Positions 34,394-42,190 of a stretch of 64,000 bases of DNA are shown here, piece after piece. The stretch comes from JAZKAR01 sp040389065 (GTDB lineage: Bacteria; Pseudomonadota; Gammaproteobacteria; Burkholderiales; Casimicrobiaceae). The stretch covers positions 1-64,000 of the forward strand of contig JAZKAR010000014.1 in the NCBI GenBank assembly GCA_040389065.1, in the 5' to 3' direction. The position numbers and the translations under genes are program-made. The notes under the pieces were generated by a model. That model saw only the letters and a list, made by a program, of their open reading frames with translations. It did no database searches and was not told where the DNA came from. Position 1 is the first letter of the stretch. The number at the start of each line of letters is the position of its first letter.

Positions 34394-35127
34394 AGCGTCG
34401 GCCTCCATACATCCGGAGCCGAGGTAACCAGTTTTTTTCCGTCTAAAGAATAGTGATGCAGCGTGATGTGTTGATGGGAGGGGTTATTCTGGACTCTGAC
34501 ATGCAAAATGCTTGCTAGTTGCTGTTCATCACAGTGCTGTGCCACATACTCTTGTAAATAGTTGTTTTTATCACTTATCTCTTCAGGAAAGTAACGAATA
34601 ACTGCTTTTTTCCATTGCTGTGTTGCAAGAGAACGTTCCAGCCATAAGAATTGATGGTGTTCTTCCCAGATCCAAATGCTTAGACCAGCTCGCTGTAACG
34701 CAGTCAATTGGCGCTGAGCATGAAAAAATCCCACTGCCCAGGCAGGTCGACACCAGCGAATAGACTTATCAAACGGTTTAAGCGCTACAGCAACCTCATA
34801 GGGCCTGGCCGTAATTAAGGCTGTTTGGTGGATGACTGCATCAGGTAAAACAATATCCCAAACTTGATCTGGGAATAGTTGTTGAAAAGTATTTTTCCAA
34901 TAGAGAGGATATTCCGACAGCGATAAGCCTTCTAATGGTGCAATCGTTAATACTTGATGGGAGTCGAGTCCTAATTGAATATCGAATGAAGTACCAGTTA
35001 AAGATCCAAGCTCAGAAAGCTCTATTTCTGTTTGAGTGCTCGGATTCCATAAACGATAACCGCCATCCTGTTGTCGTAACTGCAGTAGAGGTGAGGTTTT
35101 TTTAAGAAAAAGATTACGCCAGCTCAT
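34390..35127 (-). CDS. PilM/GspL-position cytoplasmic platform protein
   Basis: 245 residues, no membrane helix. Its place between the ATPase and the PilN-like gene is that of PilM or the cytoplasmic part of GspL. Sequence resemblance is weak: no clear actin-like ATP-binding motif was seen, and it is shorter than PilM (about 350). Start and stop overlap neighbours by four bases, so it is tightly coupled to the operon. Confidence 0.5.
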   Translation of the reverse strand: MSWRNLFLKKTSPLLQLRQQDGGYRLWNPSTQTEIELSELGSLTGTSFDIQLGLDSHQVLTIAPLEGLSLSEYPLYWKNTFQQLFPDQVWDIVLPDAVIHQTALITARPYEVAVALKPFDKSIRWCRPAWAVGFFHAQRQLTALQRAGLSIWIWEEHHQFLWLERSLATQQWKKAVIRYFPEEISDKNNYLQEYVAQHCDEQQLASILHVRVQNNPSHQHITLHHYSLDGKKLVTSAPDVWRPTL

Positions 35128-36761
35128 AGCTCATCTTCCTGGCGCGTCATTCTTTGCATTTCATCAATACTCGTCGTTCCTTCTAATACTCTATTCCAGG
35201 CGGCACGACGTAAAGACACCCAACCCTTTTTTTGTGCATGAAGACGTACTTCATTGAATGACTGCCGATGAAGGAGCAATTCTTTCATCACGGAATCTAT
35301 CTTCAGTACTTCTGCAATTGCTTGCCGCCCTTGATAGCCTGTTCCTCTGCACTGTGCACAGCCCTGCCCTCTCCGAATGCTGGAGGCGACGTCATTGAGC
35401 GGGATTTGCATAAGAGTTAGTTCTTCTTGAAGCTCATCAAGCTTTGTAGGATCATCATTTATACTGCAATGTGGGCATAGCAGGCGTATCAGTCGTTGAG
35501 CAACGACTCCATTTAGCGCAGACAAAAAACTATAAAGATCAGTTCCTAAATTCAGGCAACGCCCTATTGCTTCAAACGTATCATTGGCATGCAAGGTTGC
35601 AAAAACACGGTGTCCCGTTAAGGCTGCTTGTATGGCAATATCCAGGGTCTCAGCATCTCGAATTTCCCCAACCATAATGCAATCAGGATCATGACGTAAG
35701 ATGGAACGTAGTCCACGTGCAAACGTTAATCCTTTTCGATCATTGACTGGAATTTGTAATACCCCAGGTAATTGGTATTCCACAGGATCTTCAATCGTTA
35801 TAAATTTGTCCTGGCCTTTATGAATTTCGTGAATGAGCGCATAAAGGCTGGTTGTTTTTCCACTGCCGGTAGGGCCTGTCACCAGCATTAATCCATATGG
35901 GGCTTTACTGAGCGCGCGGATGGCAATTTGTTCATCATTGTTTAAACCGAGAGAGGATAAACTTAACACTTGTTTCTCTGTTAAGCGGCGTTTATCCAAT
36001 ATTCTCAATACCACGTCTTCCCCAAATAAACTGGGCATGACAGATACCCGAAAATCGACGTCATGGCCTTGTATACTGTGCTTTAAACGACCATCTTGAG
36101 GAATCCGTTGTTCTGCAATATCTAGTTCAGCGAGTATTTTAATACGGCGTACTATTTGCTCTGCATCCACACGGCTATCTCTGCGTGTGACGGGAACCAG
36201 AACGCCATCTAAACGCCATAAACAACTCAAGCCTTGGGCATCAGTTTGAAAATGAATATCACTTGCACCATTTTTCCAGGCATCGTAAAGCAATGAGGAA
36301 ACCAGCTGAATAATAGGGCTGTCAGTTTCCGCGATTTCTCGAAATGACAAGGCATTTTTTAGGTGATCCTGGTTAGCTACCGGAAGACTTGTTGCGACTA
36401 AATCCAATGCGCTTAAGCTTTGCTCGGCTTTATGTAAAAGTGTTTCTAAGGTCGCTATTTCTGCTACTGCCCAAGTAATGGGTGTCTTAGCCCGTGCTTC
36501 TAACCTTGCTAGTAAAACATCCACTTCAGTCGTTGCACTAATCAGCTCAAATCGCTCATTATGTTGGCGAATGATACAAGGTACAGCACAGCATTCTCGA
36601 TAAGAAAAAAGTGTAAAGTCGAGTGGTGATTCAATCAGATCATGTAAGGTATAAAAAAGAATTTTTTTATGGGCAGCCCATTGCGCCATCGGCAAAGAGG
36701 TTTCCGCTTTAGGTGATGCTTTAGAGGAATTAAATAGGTGTGATTGAATCCAGCGTAGCAT
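35124..36761 (-). CDS. gspE: Type II secretion ATPase GspE/PilB-like
   Basis: 545 residues. N1/N2 domains precede a RecA-type motor with Walker A GPTGSGKTTSLYAL, an Asp box (ITIEDPVEYQLPG), Walker B GEIRDAETLDIAIQAALTGH and a His box (TLHAND). Two CxxC pairs, CPHC and CAQC, about 40 residues apart form the zinc-binding C-terminal domain of GspE. A strand-helix typical of this family is at SLLYDAWKNGASDIHFQ. It powers pseudopilus assembly from the cytoplasm. It lies 12 bp after gspF. Confidence 0.92.
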   Translation of the reverse strand: MLRWIQSHLFNSSKASPKAETSLPMAQWAAHKKILFYTLHDLIESPLDFTLFSYRECCAVPCIIRQHNERFELISATTEVDVLLARLEARAKTPITWAVAEIATLETLLHKAEQSLSALDLVATSLPVANQDHLKNALSFREIAETDSPIIQLVSSLLYDAWKNGASDIHFQTDAQGLSCLWRLDGVLVPVTRRDSRVDAEQIVRRIKILAELDIAEQRIPQDGRLKHSIQGHDVDFRVSVMPSLFGEDVVLRILDKRRLTEKQVLSLSSLGLNNDEQIAIRALSKAPYGLMLVTGPTGSGKTTSLYALIHEIHKGQDKFITIEDPVEYQLPGVLQIPVNDRKGLTFARGLRSILRHDPDCIMVGEIRDAETLDIAIQAALTGHRVFATLHANDTFEAIGRCLNLGTDLYSFLSALNGVVAQRLIRLLCPHCSINDDPTKLDELQEELTLMQIPLNDVASSIRRGQGCAQCRGTGYQGRQAIAEVLKIDSVMKELLLHRQSFNEVRLHAQKKGWVSLRRAAWNRVLEGTTSIDEMQRMTRQEDEL

Positions 36762-36773
36762 AACTGTCGTTCC

Positions 36774-37964
36774 TTACAGCAAGTTGCCAGTGAGTTCAAA
36801 CAGTGGCATATACATCATCACCACAATCACTCCGATTAATACTCCCATCAGGATCATCAAAACGGGTTCTAAGACTCTCATAAAGCGCTGTGTGACTCGA
36901 CGCAAATCAGATTCTGTCCAAATGGCTAAATTGTATAAGGCTGAAGGCATCTGCCCTCTTCCTTCGGCAGCAGTCAGCAATTGCTCTCCAATAGAGTCGA
37001 TTAAATGATTTTGAGAAAATGCCTGGCTTAGGGCATGTCCCTGTTGTATGGATTGTTGCGCTTGATTCACACCATTGATCAAGAGAGGTAAATTTAATAC
37101 GCCTCGTGAAAGCAGCATGGCTTTGGGTAAACTGATGCCTGCCGCTAAGAGTGCTCCTAACGCACGATAAAAACGGGCGCGTTGAAATTGAATAATGCGT
37201 AAGTTTAAATACGGAAGCTTGGTTAGCAATTGTAAGAAATAAGGACGAAATTGGGGGGTAAACAGAAGTATGAGCAGGCTGATAACTAGAGCAATTAAGG
37301 CAATAACGACAGCGTTATGATGTTGATCCACCCATAAGCCCCAATCAATTAATAACTGTGTACTCCAAGGAAGGGTTTTATTCATTTGAACAAAAATGAC
37401 ACTAAAACGCGGTACAACATAAAGCATTAAGAAAGCGATCACCGCGCCTCCTACGGCTAACACTAGGGCGGGATATAAGCATCCGGATACGATCGATTCT
37501 TTTAATTGGCGATGTTCACGATCTAATTCAACATAATGTTTTAAAGCATCAGAAATTCCGCCAGTTGATTCACTGGCTTCTACGGTAGCAATCAATAACT
37601 CAGGGAATATTCCAGTGTTTCTGAGCGCTTCAGAAAAGCGCTCGCCTTTTTGTAAGGCATTTTCGAGCTGGAGAAGAATCGCTGTTCGAGACATTTCTGG
37701 TGCATATTCAGATGCATGACGGCGTAATGCATGCAGTGCTTCAGAAATATTTAAGCCTGCGTTTAAAAGGTTTAACAGCTCTTCCAAAAAAATGAATACA
37801 GAAAACCCTCGTTGTGAAACATGTGCAGTTTCTTCAACGCTACACTTTAGAACCATCAAACCTTTTTGTTGATAGCTTTCTAATGCCTGATGTTCCGATG
37901 AGGCATAGCTGATGTGTTCCTGTACTTTATGTTGAGCATCAATATACTTTATTCTGTAGCGCAC
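36774..37964 (-). CDS. gspF: Type II secretion inner-membrane platform GspF/PilC-like
   Basis: 396 residues. Two repeated GspF domains contain ALHALRRHA, VEASESTGGISDALKHYVEL and GISLPKAMLLS, then TAAEGRGQMPSALYNLA. Three membrane segments include ALVLAVGGAVIAFLMLYVV and LMILMGVLIGVIVVMMYMPL. It forms the rotary platform for pseudopilus assembly together with GspE. It is second in the operon, 24 bp after the major pseudopilin. Confidence 0.9.
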   Translation of the reverse strand: MRYRIKYIDAQHKVQEHISYASSEHQALESYQQKGLMVLKCSVEETAHVSQRGFSVFIFLEELLNLLNAGLNISEALHALRRHASEYAPEMSRTAILLQLENALQKGERFSEALRNTGIFPELLIATVEASESTGGISDALKHYVELDREHRQLKESIVSGCLYPALVLAVGGAVIAFLMLYVVPRFSVIFVQMNKTLPWSTQLLIDWGLWVDQHHNAVVIALIALVISLLILLFTPQFRPYFLQLLTKLPYLNLRIIQFQRARFYRALGALLAAGISLPKAMLLSRGVLNLPLLINGVNQAQQSIQQGHALSQAFSQNHLIDSIGEQLLTAAEGRGQMPSALYNLAIWTESDLRRVTQRFMRVLEPVLMILMGVLIGVIVVMMYMPLFELTGNLL

Positions 37965-37988
37965 AAATTAGCCCTTCATGATGCACAA

Positions 37989-38432
37989 CTATCGTACAAC
38001 AATATCAGCGTTTTCCGCTGTACCGCCTGGTGTACCATCTTTACCTAAGCTTTTAATTTCAAATTCAGCATCTTGAATAGGAGAGGTATAAATATAAGGA
38101 CGGTTCCAAGGATCATTCGGTACAGTTTGTTTGAGATAAGGTCCCTGCCAGCGTGATTCATTTTGCGGTGCAGTCATTAATGCAGCTAAACCTTGTTCTG
38201 TCGTCGGATAATGGCCTGTATCTAACCTATACGTATCGAGAGCTTGTTCAAGACCTTTAATTTGCGTAATGGCAATTTTGACTTCAGACTTTCCTAATTG
38301 AGAAAAATATTTAGGTGCTACATAGGCTGCTAATAATCCTAATATAACTAATACGACCAATAACTCGAGTAACGTGAAGGCGTTTTCTTTTTTTGCATCA
38401 AGCGAATAGCAGTATTTTTTTATTTGCATCAT
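37989..38432 (-). CDS. gspG: Major pseudopilin GspG
   Basis: 147 residues. The N-terminus AFTLLELLVVLVILGLLAA is a prepilin motif with Glu at +5, but Ala replaces Gly just before the cleaved Phe. The rest is classical GspG: HYPTTEQGLAALM, WQGPYLKQTVPNDPWNRPY, and SLGKDGTPGGTAENADI for the calcium-binding loop. It is the first gene of the operon running down to 28638. The unusual -1 residue recurs in the gene at 29121, so the prepilin peptidase used may be tolerant. Confidence 0.9.
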   Translation of the reverse strand: MMQIKKYCYSLDAKKENAFTLLELLVVLVILGLLAAYVAPKYFSQLGKSEVKIAITQIKGLEQALDTYRLDTGHYPTTEQGLAALMTAPQNESRWQGPYLKQTVPNDPWNRPYIYTSPIQDAEFEIKSLGKDGTPGGTAENADIVVR

Positions 38433-38880
38433 GAATCTTAGGCGTTAGAGTTTAAAATTCTTATTAATCATATTGTTAACCAGTATTTACAAGTTTAACA
38501 CTTTTTCAAATAAGTGATTGTTTTTATAAAAAGGCAAACCGAATTTATTAGCGGGTTGAAAATGCAATAACTTAAAATCAGTTAACAAATATAAAACTTT
38601 AAGTTCAAGTACTTAGAAATGTTTTTTTAAGGAGTATTGTACTTTTTGTTCAATGATCCTTTTAAGAGAAAAGAATGCTATTTTCCAAAATCATATTGAT
38701 ATCAACTTTTTCTTTACGCTATTAACATGTACCTAGGCCTTACGCACAACTAAAAGATTTTAGAATAACGGCTTATGTTGACTGCTTTACGAAACCTGAA
38801 AATTTGCTGCGCAACTCTGAAACCTTATACTACAATGCGCTCACGCTGAAATATTATCAATTGAAATAATGGGGATTTTT
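38433..38880. promoter_or_regulatory. Divergent promoter region of the secretion operon and an A/B pair
   Basis: 448 bp of AT-rich DNA between gspG (minus) and the family A gene (plus). It must hold both promoters. No clear operator or sigma70 pair could be singled out by eye. GGGGA at 38871-38875 is the ribosome site of the family A gene. Confidence 0.5.
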
Positions 38881-39150
38881 ATGAAACATGCTCTTATTTT
38901 TGTGTGCTTCTGGATATTTTTATCAGAGAATTTATGTGCCCAAACTCTTCCAGGCCAACCATCAAAATTAAAAGGAAAAATAACGCGTTGCGACTATCCA
39001 GAAAATGCACAGCTGTATGACATTATTACAAAAAAGAAAACAGAATTTGCATCAGTTGAAGGCAACAGCGAACAGGCACAAGCAAGAAAAGCGACACTTA
39101 ATCGTGAAATACAAAATGCTAATGAAAAACTAAAATGTACAACCGAATAG
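38881..39150 (+). CDS. Small exported protein, family A-like (copy 4)
   Basis: 89 residues from ATG 38881 (GGGGA five bases upstream), preferred over ATG 38869. A signal peptide ends SENLCAQ. The family is recognisable from the first Cys (ITRCDYPENA), the helical middle and the end ANEKLKCTTE, but the YRPI tail is lost. It is divergent from gspG and 48 bp ahead of the family B-like gene. Confidence 0.65.
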   Translation: MKHALIFVCFWIFLSENLCAQTLPGQPSKLKGKITRCDYPENAQLYDIITKKKTEFASVEGNSEQAQARKATLNREIQNANEKLKCTTE

Positions 39151-39198
39151 CTATTTTATGTTTATTGCAATTTTAATTATTTTTAAGGAGGGTTTGCT

Positions 39199-39552
39199 AT
39201 GCAATTTATAAAATACTCGTGGGTCAAAATATTTTCTATATGTGTTTTTATGCTTTTTAGTAGTAATAAGGGTTTTGCTCAAGGCCCTGGATGGACAGTA
39301 ACTTCAACTGTTCAAAAAGTTATTGTAACTATCAATGGAGGAGTAAATGTTCGGCTTACACCCGAGCTAACGGGCTGTACTTCACAAAGTGGCTATGGCC
39401 CGCTATACGCTTCGATTTATCCAGATCATCCAGGTATTAATAGAATAGAGGCTCAACTTCTTGCCGCTTACTCAACTGGCGCTCAAGTCACACTTTTTTT
39501 ATCAGATAGCAGTTGTAAAGTAAGTGAAGTCATTATTGGTGGGAGCTTTTAA
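39199..39552 (+). CDS. Small exported protein, family B-like (copy 4)
   Basis: 117 residues, with a signal peptide ending NKGFAQ. The mature part has GWTVTSTVQKVIVTINGGVN, a first Cys in LTPELTGCTSQSGYGP, then LLAAYSTGAQVTLFLSDSSC. It resembles a widespread family of small secreted proteins of unknown function (possibly DUF5992-like; name not certain). AAGGAGGG precedes ATG 39199. Second gene of its A-B pair. Confidence 0.65.
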   Translation: MQFIKYSWVKIFSICVFMLFSSNKGFAQGPGWTVTSTVQKVIVTINGGVNVRLTPELTGCTSQSGYGPLYASIYPDHPGINRIEAQLLAAYSTGAQVTLFLSDSSCKVSEVIIGGSF

Positions 39553-39600
39553 AGTTTTGTAGAAAATTTAGACTCAGCCTATGCTCCAAACTCTACACTT

Positions 39601-39618
39601 AATTGTTGATCAACAATT
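39601..39618. repeat. Perfect 18-bp palindrome
   Basis: AATTGTTGATCAACAATT is its own reverse complement. It lies between the family B-like gene and the IS6 element, three bases left of the IS end. Confidence 0.5.
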
Positions 39619-39621
39619 TAT

Positions 39622-40517
39622 GGCTCTGTTGCAAAAACTTGGCGAGTTGTTAATGCTTAAGAATATTAAGTTAATTCTTAGTTAACACTATGAGCGATTT
39701 CAAATGGAGACACTTTCAAGGAGAAATCATTCTTTGGGCAGTTCGCTGGTATTGTAAGTACGGTATCAGTTACCGTGAACTAGAAGAGATGCTTGAAGAG
39801 CGTGGTGTTAACGTTGATCACACTACGATTTATCGATGGGTTCTGCATTATGCTCCAGAATTGCAGAAGTGGTTGAAATGGTACATCAAAAGTGCTTCCC
39901 ATCTGAGCTGGAGGGTGGATGAGACCTACATCAAGGTAAAAGGGAAATGGGGCGTATTTATATAGGGTGGTAGATTCTAGCGGAGATACGATCGATTTTT
40001 ATCTTTCACAAACTCGCAATGCCAACGAAGCCAAACGATTTTTAGGTAAAGCATTGGCTGGGCGTAAAGATTGGGAAATGCCGCGCGTCATTAATACGGA
40101 TAAAGCCGGAGCTTACGGAGTAGCTATCAAAGAACTAAAAAAAGCAGGGAAATTACCCCAGAATACAGAGCATCGGCAAGTAAAGTATCTTAACAACGTC
40201 ATAGAAGCAGATCATGGAAAGCTCAAAAGACTTATCAGGCCTACCTTGGGATTTAAATCGATGAAGACAGCTTATGCCACGATTAAAGGTTTTGAAGCGA
40301 TGCGTGCTTTGAAAAAAGGCCAGGCTAGTATCTATCAACTGCAAAAGGGAATTATAGGAGAGGTACGTCTTGTGGAACGCTGCTTTCATTTAGGGGAAAG
40401 TGTATTTGCAGAGTTTATGCAAATTGCCAATCTTTACTTTGAAAATGAAATTGTTTAAGCAAATACAGAAACGTTTGCTTCAGCAACTCAAATCCTTCAA
40501 TTTTTTGCAACAGAGCC
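39622..40517 (+). mobile_element. IS6-family insertion sequence
   Basis: The left end GGCTCTGTTGCAAAAA (39622-39637) matches the reverse complement of the right end, which finishes at 40517. The flanks CAATTTAT and CAATTTTA share six of eight bases and may be a decayed 8-bp target duplication. The element is 896 bp long. Confidence 0.85.
39690..40458 (+). pseudogene. IS6-family transposase with a frameshift
   Basis: The N-terminal frame (39690-39965) carries the helix-turn-helix region and the first catalytic Asp (SWRVDETYIKVKGKW). One extra base in TGGGGCG near 39950 throws it into a stop. The next frame continues YLYRVVDSSGDTIDFYLS, then NTDKAGAYGV (second Asp) and NNVIEADHGKLKRL (catalytic Glu), ending at 40458. 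Without frameshifting no complete enzyme is made, so the copy is probably inactive. Confidence 0.8.
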
Positions 40518-40595
40518 CAATTTTATTCCTTAGCATCCTAAATCCGTTCAGAATATAGCATGACTTTTGCTGCTTTAAAATTTGCGACAGAACCC

Positions 40596-40985
40596 TTATG
40601 GGGTCATCCAAAGATACAAAACTACTTCAACGCCAAAACTGCTTCCAGCAACCGACTGATTACACTCGGAAGTCCCAAAAACATTAATAGGGCGACCTTG
40701 TGCTAAAGCCATTGTTAACATGGCAATTTGTGCTTTTGCTACGTCAGGATTAGTATTATTAACTGCCCAAGCTATGCTTGTACCTGCGCAAGCGGGAATA
40801 GAGGTTCCAGGAGTTCTAGAACCCTCAAGCGTAAAGAAAACCACTCCGGCGTTACCGTTATTGGTTTGTGCTTGATAAGTATTCAGGCTGATAACACGAG
40901 CAGAATACTGAGTAGATGCAAACCCCCAAGAGGCTAAAAACATATAAGAAAATAGGGTAACGCATAATTTTAAGAGCGAGTTCAT
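40596..40985 (-). CDS. Small exported protein, family B (copy 5)
   Basis: 129 residues. A signal peptide ends ASWGFAS, and the mature start is TQYSARVISL. Two cysteines lie in IPACAGTSIAW and GTSECNQ, and the family helix is AKAQIAMLTMALAQGRPINV. It follows the family A gene at 41007 by 21 bp. Its stop abuts TTTGCGACAGAACCC (40581-40595), an IS6-like end, so the 3' end may be shaped by insertion. Confidence 0.7.
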   Translation of the reverse strand: MNSLLKLCVTLFSYMFLASWGFASTQYSARVISLNTYQAQTNNGNAGVVFFTLEGSRTPGTSIPACAGTSIAWAVNNTNPDVAKAQIAMLTMALAQGRPINVFGTSECNQSVAGSSFGVEVVLYLWMTP

Positions 40986-41006
40986 TATCGATGGCTTTCT
41001 AAGCTT

Positions 41007-41291
41007 TTAGTTTTGAATTGGGCGGTATACGCACTTAAGTTGATGCGTTAACTTAGAAATTTTTTGAATAAGATTCATTCGTTGAGGATCTGCAGGTGCT
41101 AGAGCATTAATTTGATCTTCAAATGCTTTAATTTGAGCAAAAACATTTGCATTGATTTCGGGAGCGCAATATCGTTCCATATTAGGATTACTAGCATCAG
41201 GAATGACTGTGACAGTGGTTTGAGCAAAGGCTACTGACGTTACGAAAAGTGCTACAGGCAATAAAGAAGCTAATATTGCAATTTTATGCAT
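41007..41291 (-). CDS. Small exported protein, family A (copy 5)
   Basis: 94 residues, nearly identical at its N-terminus to copy 3 (signal peptide PVALFVTSVAFAQ). Family marks are NPNMERYCAP and THQLKCVYRPI. GGGATAGG precedes the start. It is part of the inverted duplicate of 27700-28240 and has kept its partner B gene. Confidence 0.75.
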   Translation of the reverse strand: MHKIAILASLLPVALFVTSVAFAQTTVTVIPDASNPNMERYCAPEINANVFAQIKAFEDQINALAPADPQRMNLIQKISKLTHQLKCVYRPIQN

Positions 41292-41540
41292 ATTCCTATC
41301 CCTTTAATAAAATTAACTTTTTTATAAGCATAACGCTTTACACCTGACAAAGCAAACAGGTATGATCTTTTCAAATTTTTACGACAAGACAATATTTCTT
41401 AATGCACTCGATTTTTAAAACTTTTCTTACTATCGGCATTTACAGCTTAAGATTTTTGATAAATAAATAAAAACAGTTGCTCGTTGTTAACGCTTCTTTG
41501 GAGTGCTCCACTCATGCGGTATGGTATTCATTCATTCATT
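41292..41540. repeat. Inverted duplication, copy 2 (promoter and truncated SpvB-like start)
   Basis: Reverse copy of 27700-27952. On the plus strand a truncated SpvB-like start reads MLTLLWSAPLMRYGIHSFIF and soon stops. The rest of that gene is missing, replaced by intron-like sequence from about 41580. Confidence 0.75.
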
Positions 41541-41604
41541 TTTGCCCAAGCCTGAATCAATTTTTTTTCGGCTACATCAGACCTTATTGGGGTCAGCTCA
41601 CGGT

Positions 41605-41880
41605 TGCGGCTTGGCAATGTTGCATAAACTAGCGGGTGTGAATCCCGTCCAGGTAATCACTAGCCATGAGCCTGGTATCGAGTCTTGCAGGCACGTTGGT
41701 AATAATTTGCTTGATGCGTAGATACGAAAGAAAGCGAGGTGCAAAGGTAACAGATCATGCTGACCTGAAGGATCAAGTCCCGAAATGACCGTATTGGAAG
41801 TGGCCGATAGCATCGTGAGGCTAGCAGGCAACAGTTGTTATTGCGCTTAGGCAAGTAATAACAACCCTCCCGGGATCTTA
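41605..41880 (+). ncRNA. Group II intron 5' fragment (domain I-like)
   Basis: GCGGGTGTGAATCCCGTCC, CATGAGCCTGGTATCGAGTC, GAAAGAAAGCGAGGTGCAAA and CAAGTCCCGAAATGACCGT are words I associate with the 5' part of bacterial group II introns. No reverse-transcriptase frame or domain V is present. The fragment ends near CCCTCCCGGGATCTTAG. Identification is by recall and needs a covariance-model check. Confidence 0.5.
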
Positions 41881-41905
41881 GTTCGTATCGAGCTTTATAT
41901 TAAGT

Positions 41906-42063
41906 TTATGCAGTAACCAAGGATACCCTATGGTTGGCGCAGCTGCTTGTCCATAAATTACTTGTATCACCATATACCGTTACTGAAGATTGAGTATGTT
42001 TGGCTGCAAGAACCATTGTAAGCACGTTCTTAGCGCCTGGATCAGTACCTGCTATCCGGAAAC
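41906..42063 (-). pseudogene. Family B gene fragment (copy 6)
   Basis: The minus strand reads RIAGTDPGAKNVLTMVLAAK, then SVTVYGDTSNLWTSSC and stops at 41906-41908. This is the C-terminal half of a family B protein (AK..L..VL.A, VTVYGD, C). The N-terminal half and signal peptide are gone, cut near CCGGCTTACAA at 42053, a word also present in the MITE-like ends at 2.3 kb. Confidence 0.65.
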
Positions 42064-42146
42064 CGGCTTACAAACCCTGATAAAAATGAGCGTTAAGTGA
42101 TTTTATAAAACAATATTTTAAAATCTCTAAAAAAGACGTTTTAAAA

Positions 42147-42162
42147 TTTTTGCAACAGAGCC
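42147..42162. repeat. Solo IS6-type terminal repeat
   Basis: TTTTTGCAACAGAGCC is identical to the right end of the IS6 element (40502-40517) and in the same orientation, but has no element attached. It probably marks an IS6-mediated deletion or the far border of a segment moved with the IS. Confidence 0.7.
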
Positions 42163-42190
42163 GTATTTTTGACCTAAAACCATCTCTTTA

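Noticed and set aside
41503..41854. Three short open frames near the intron fragment
   Set aside because: They fall within the truncated SpvB start and the structured intron-like sequence, and show no protein-like pattern apart from the SpvB start itself.
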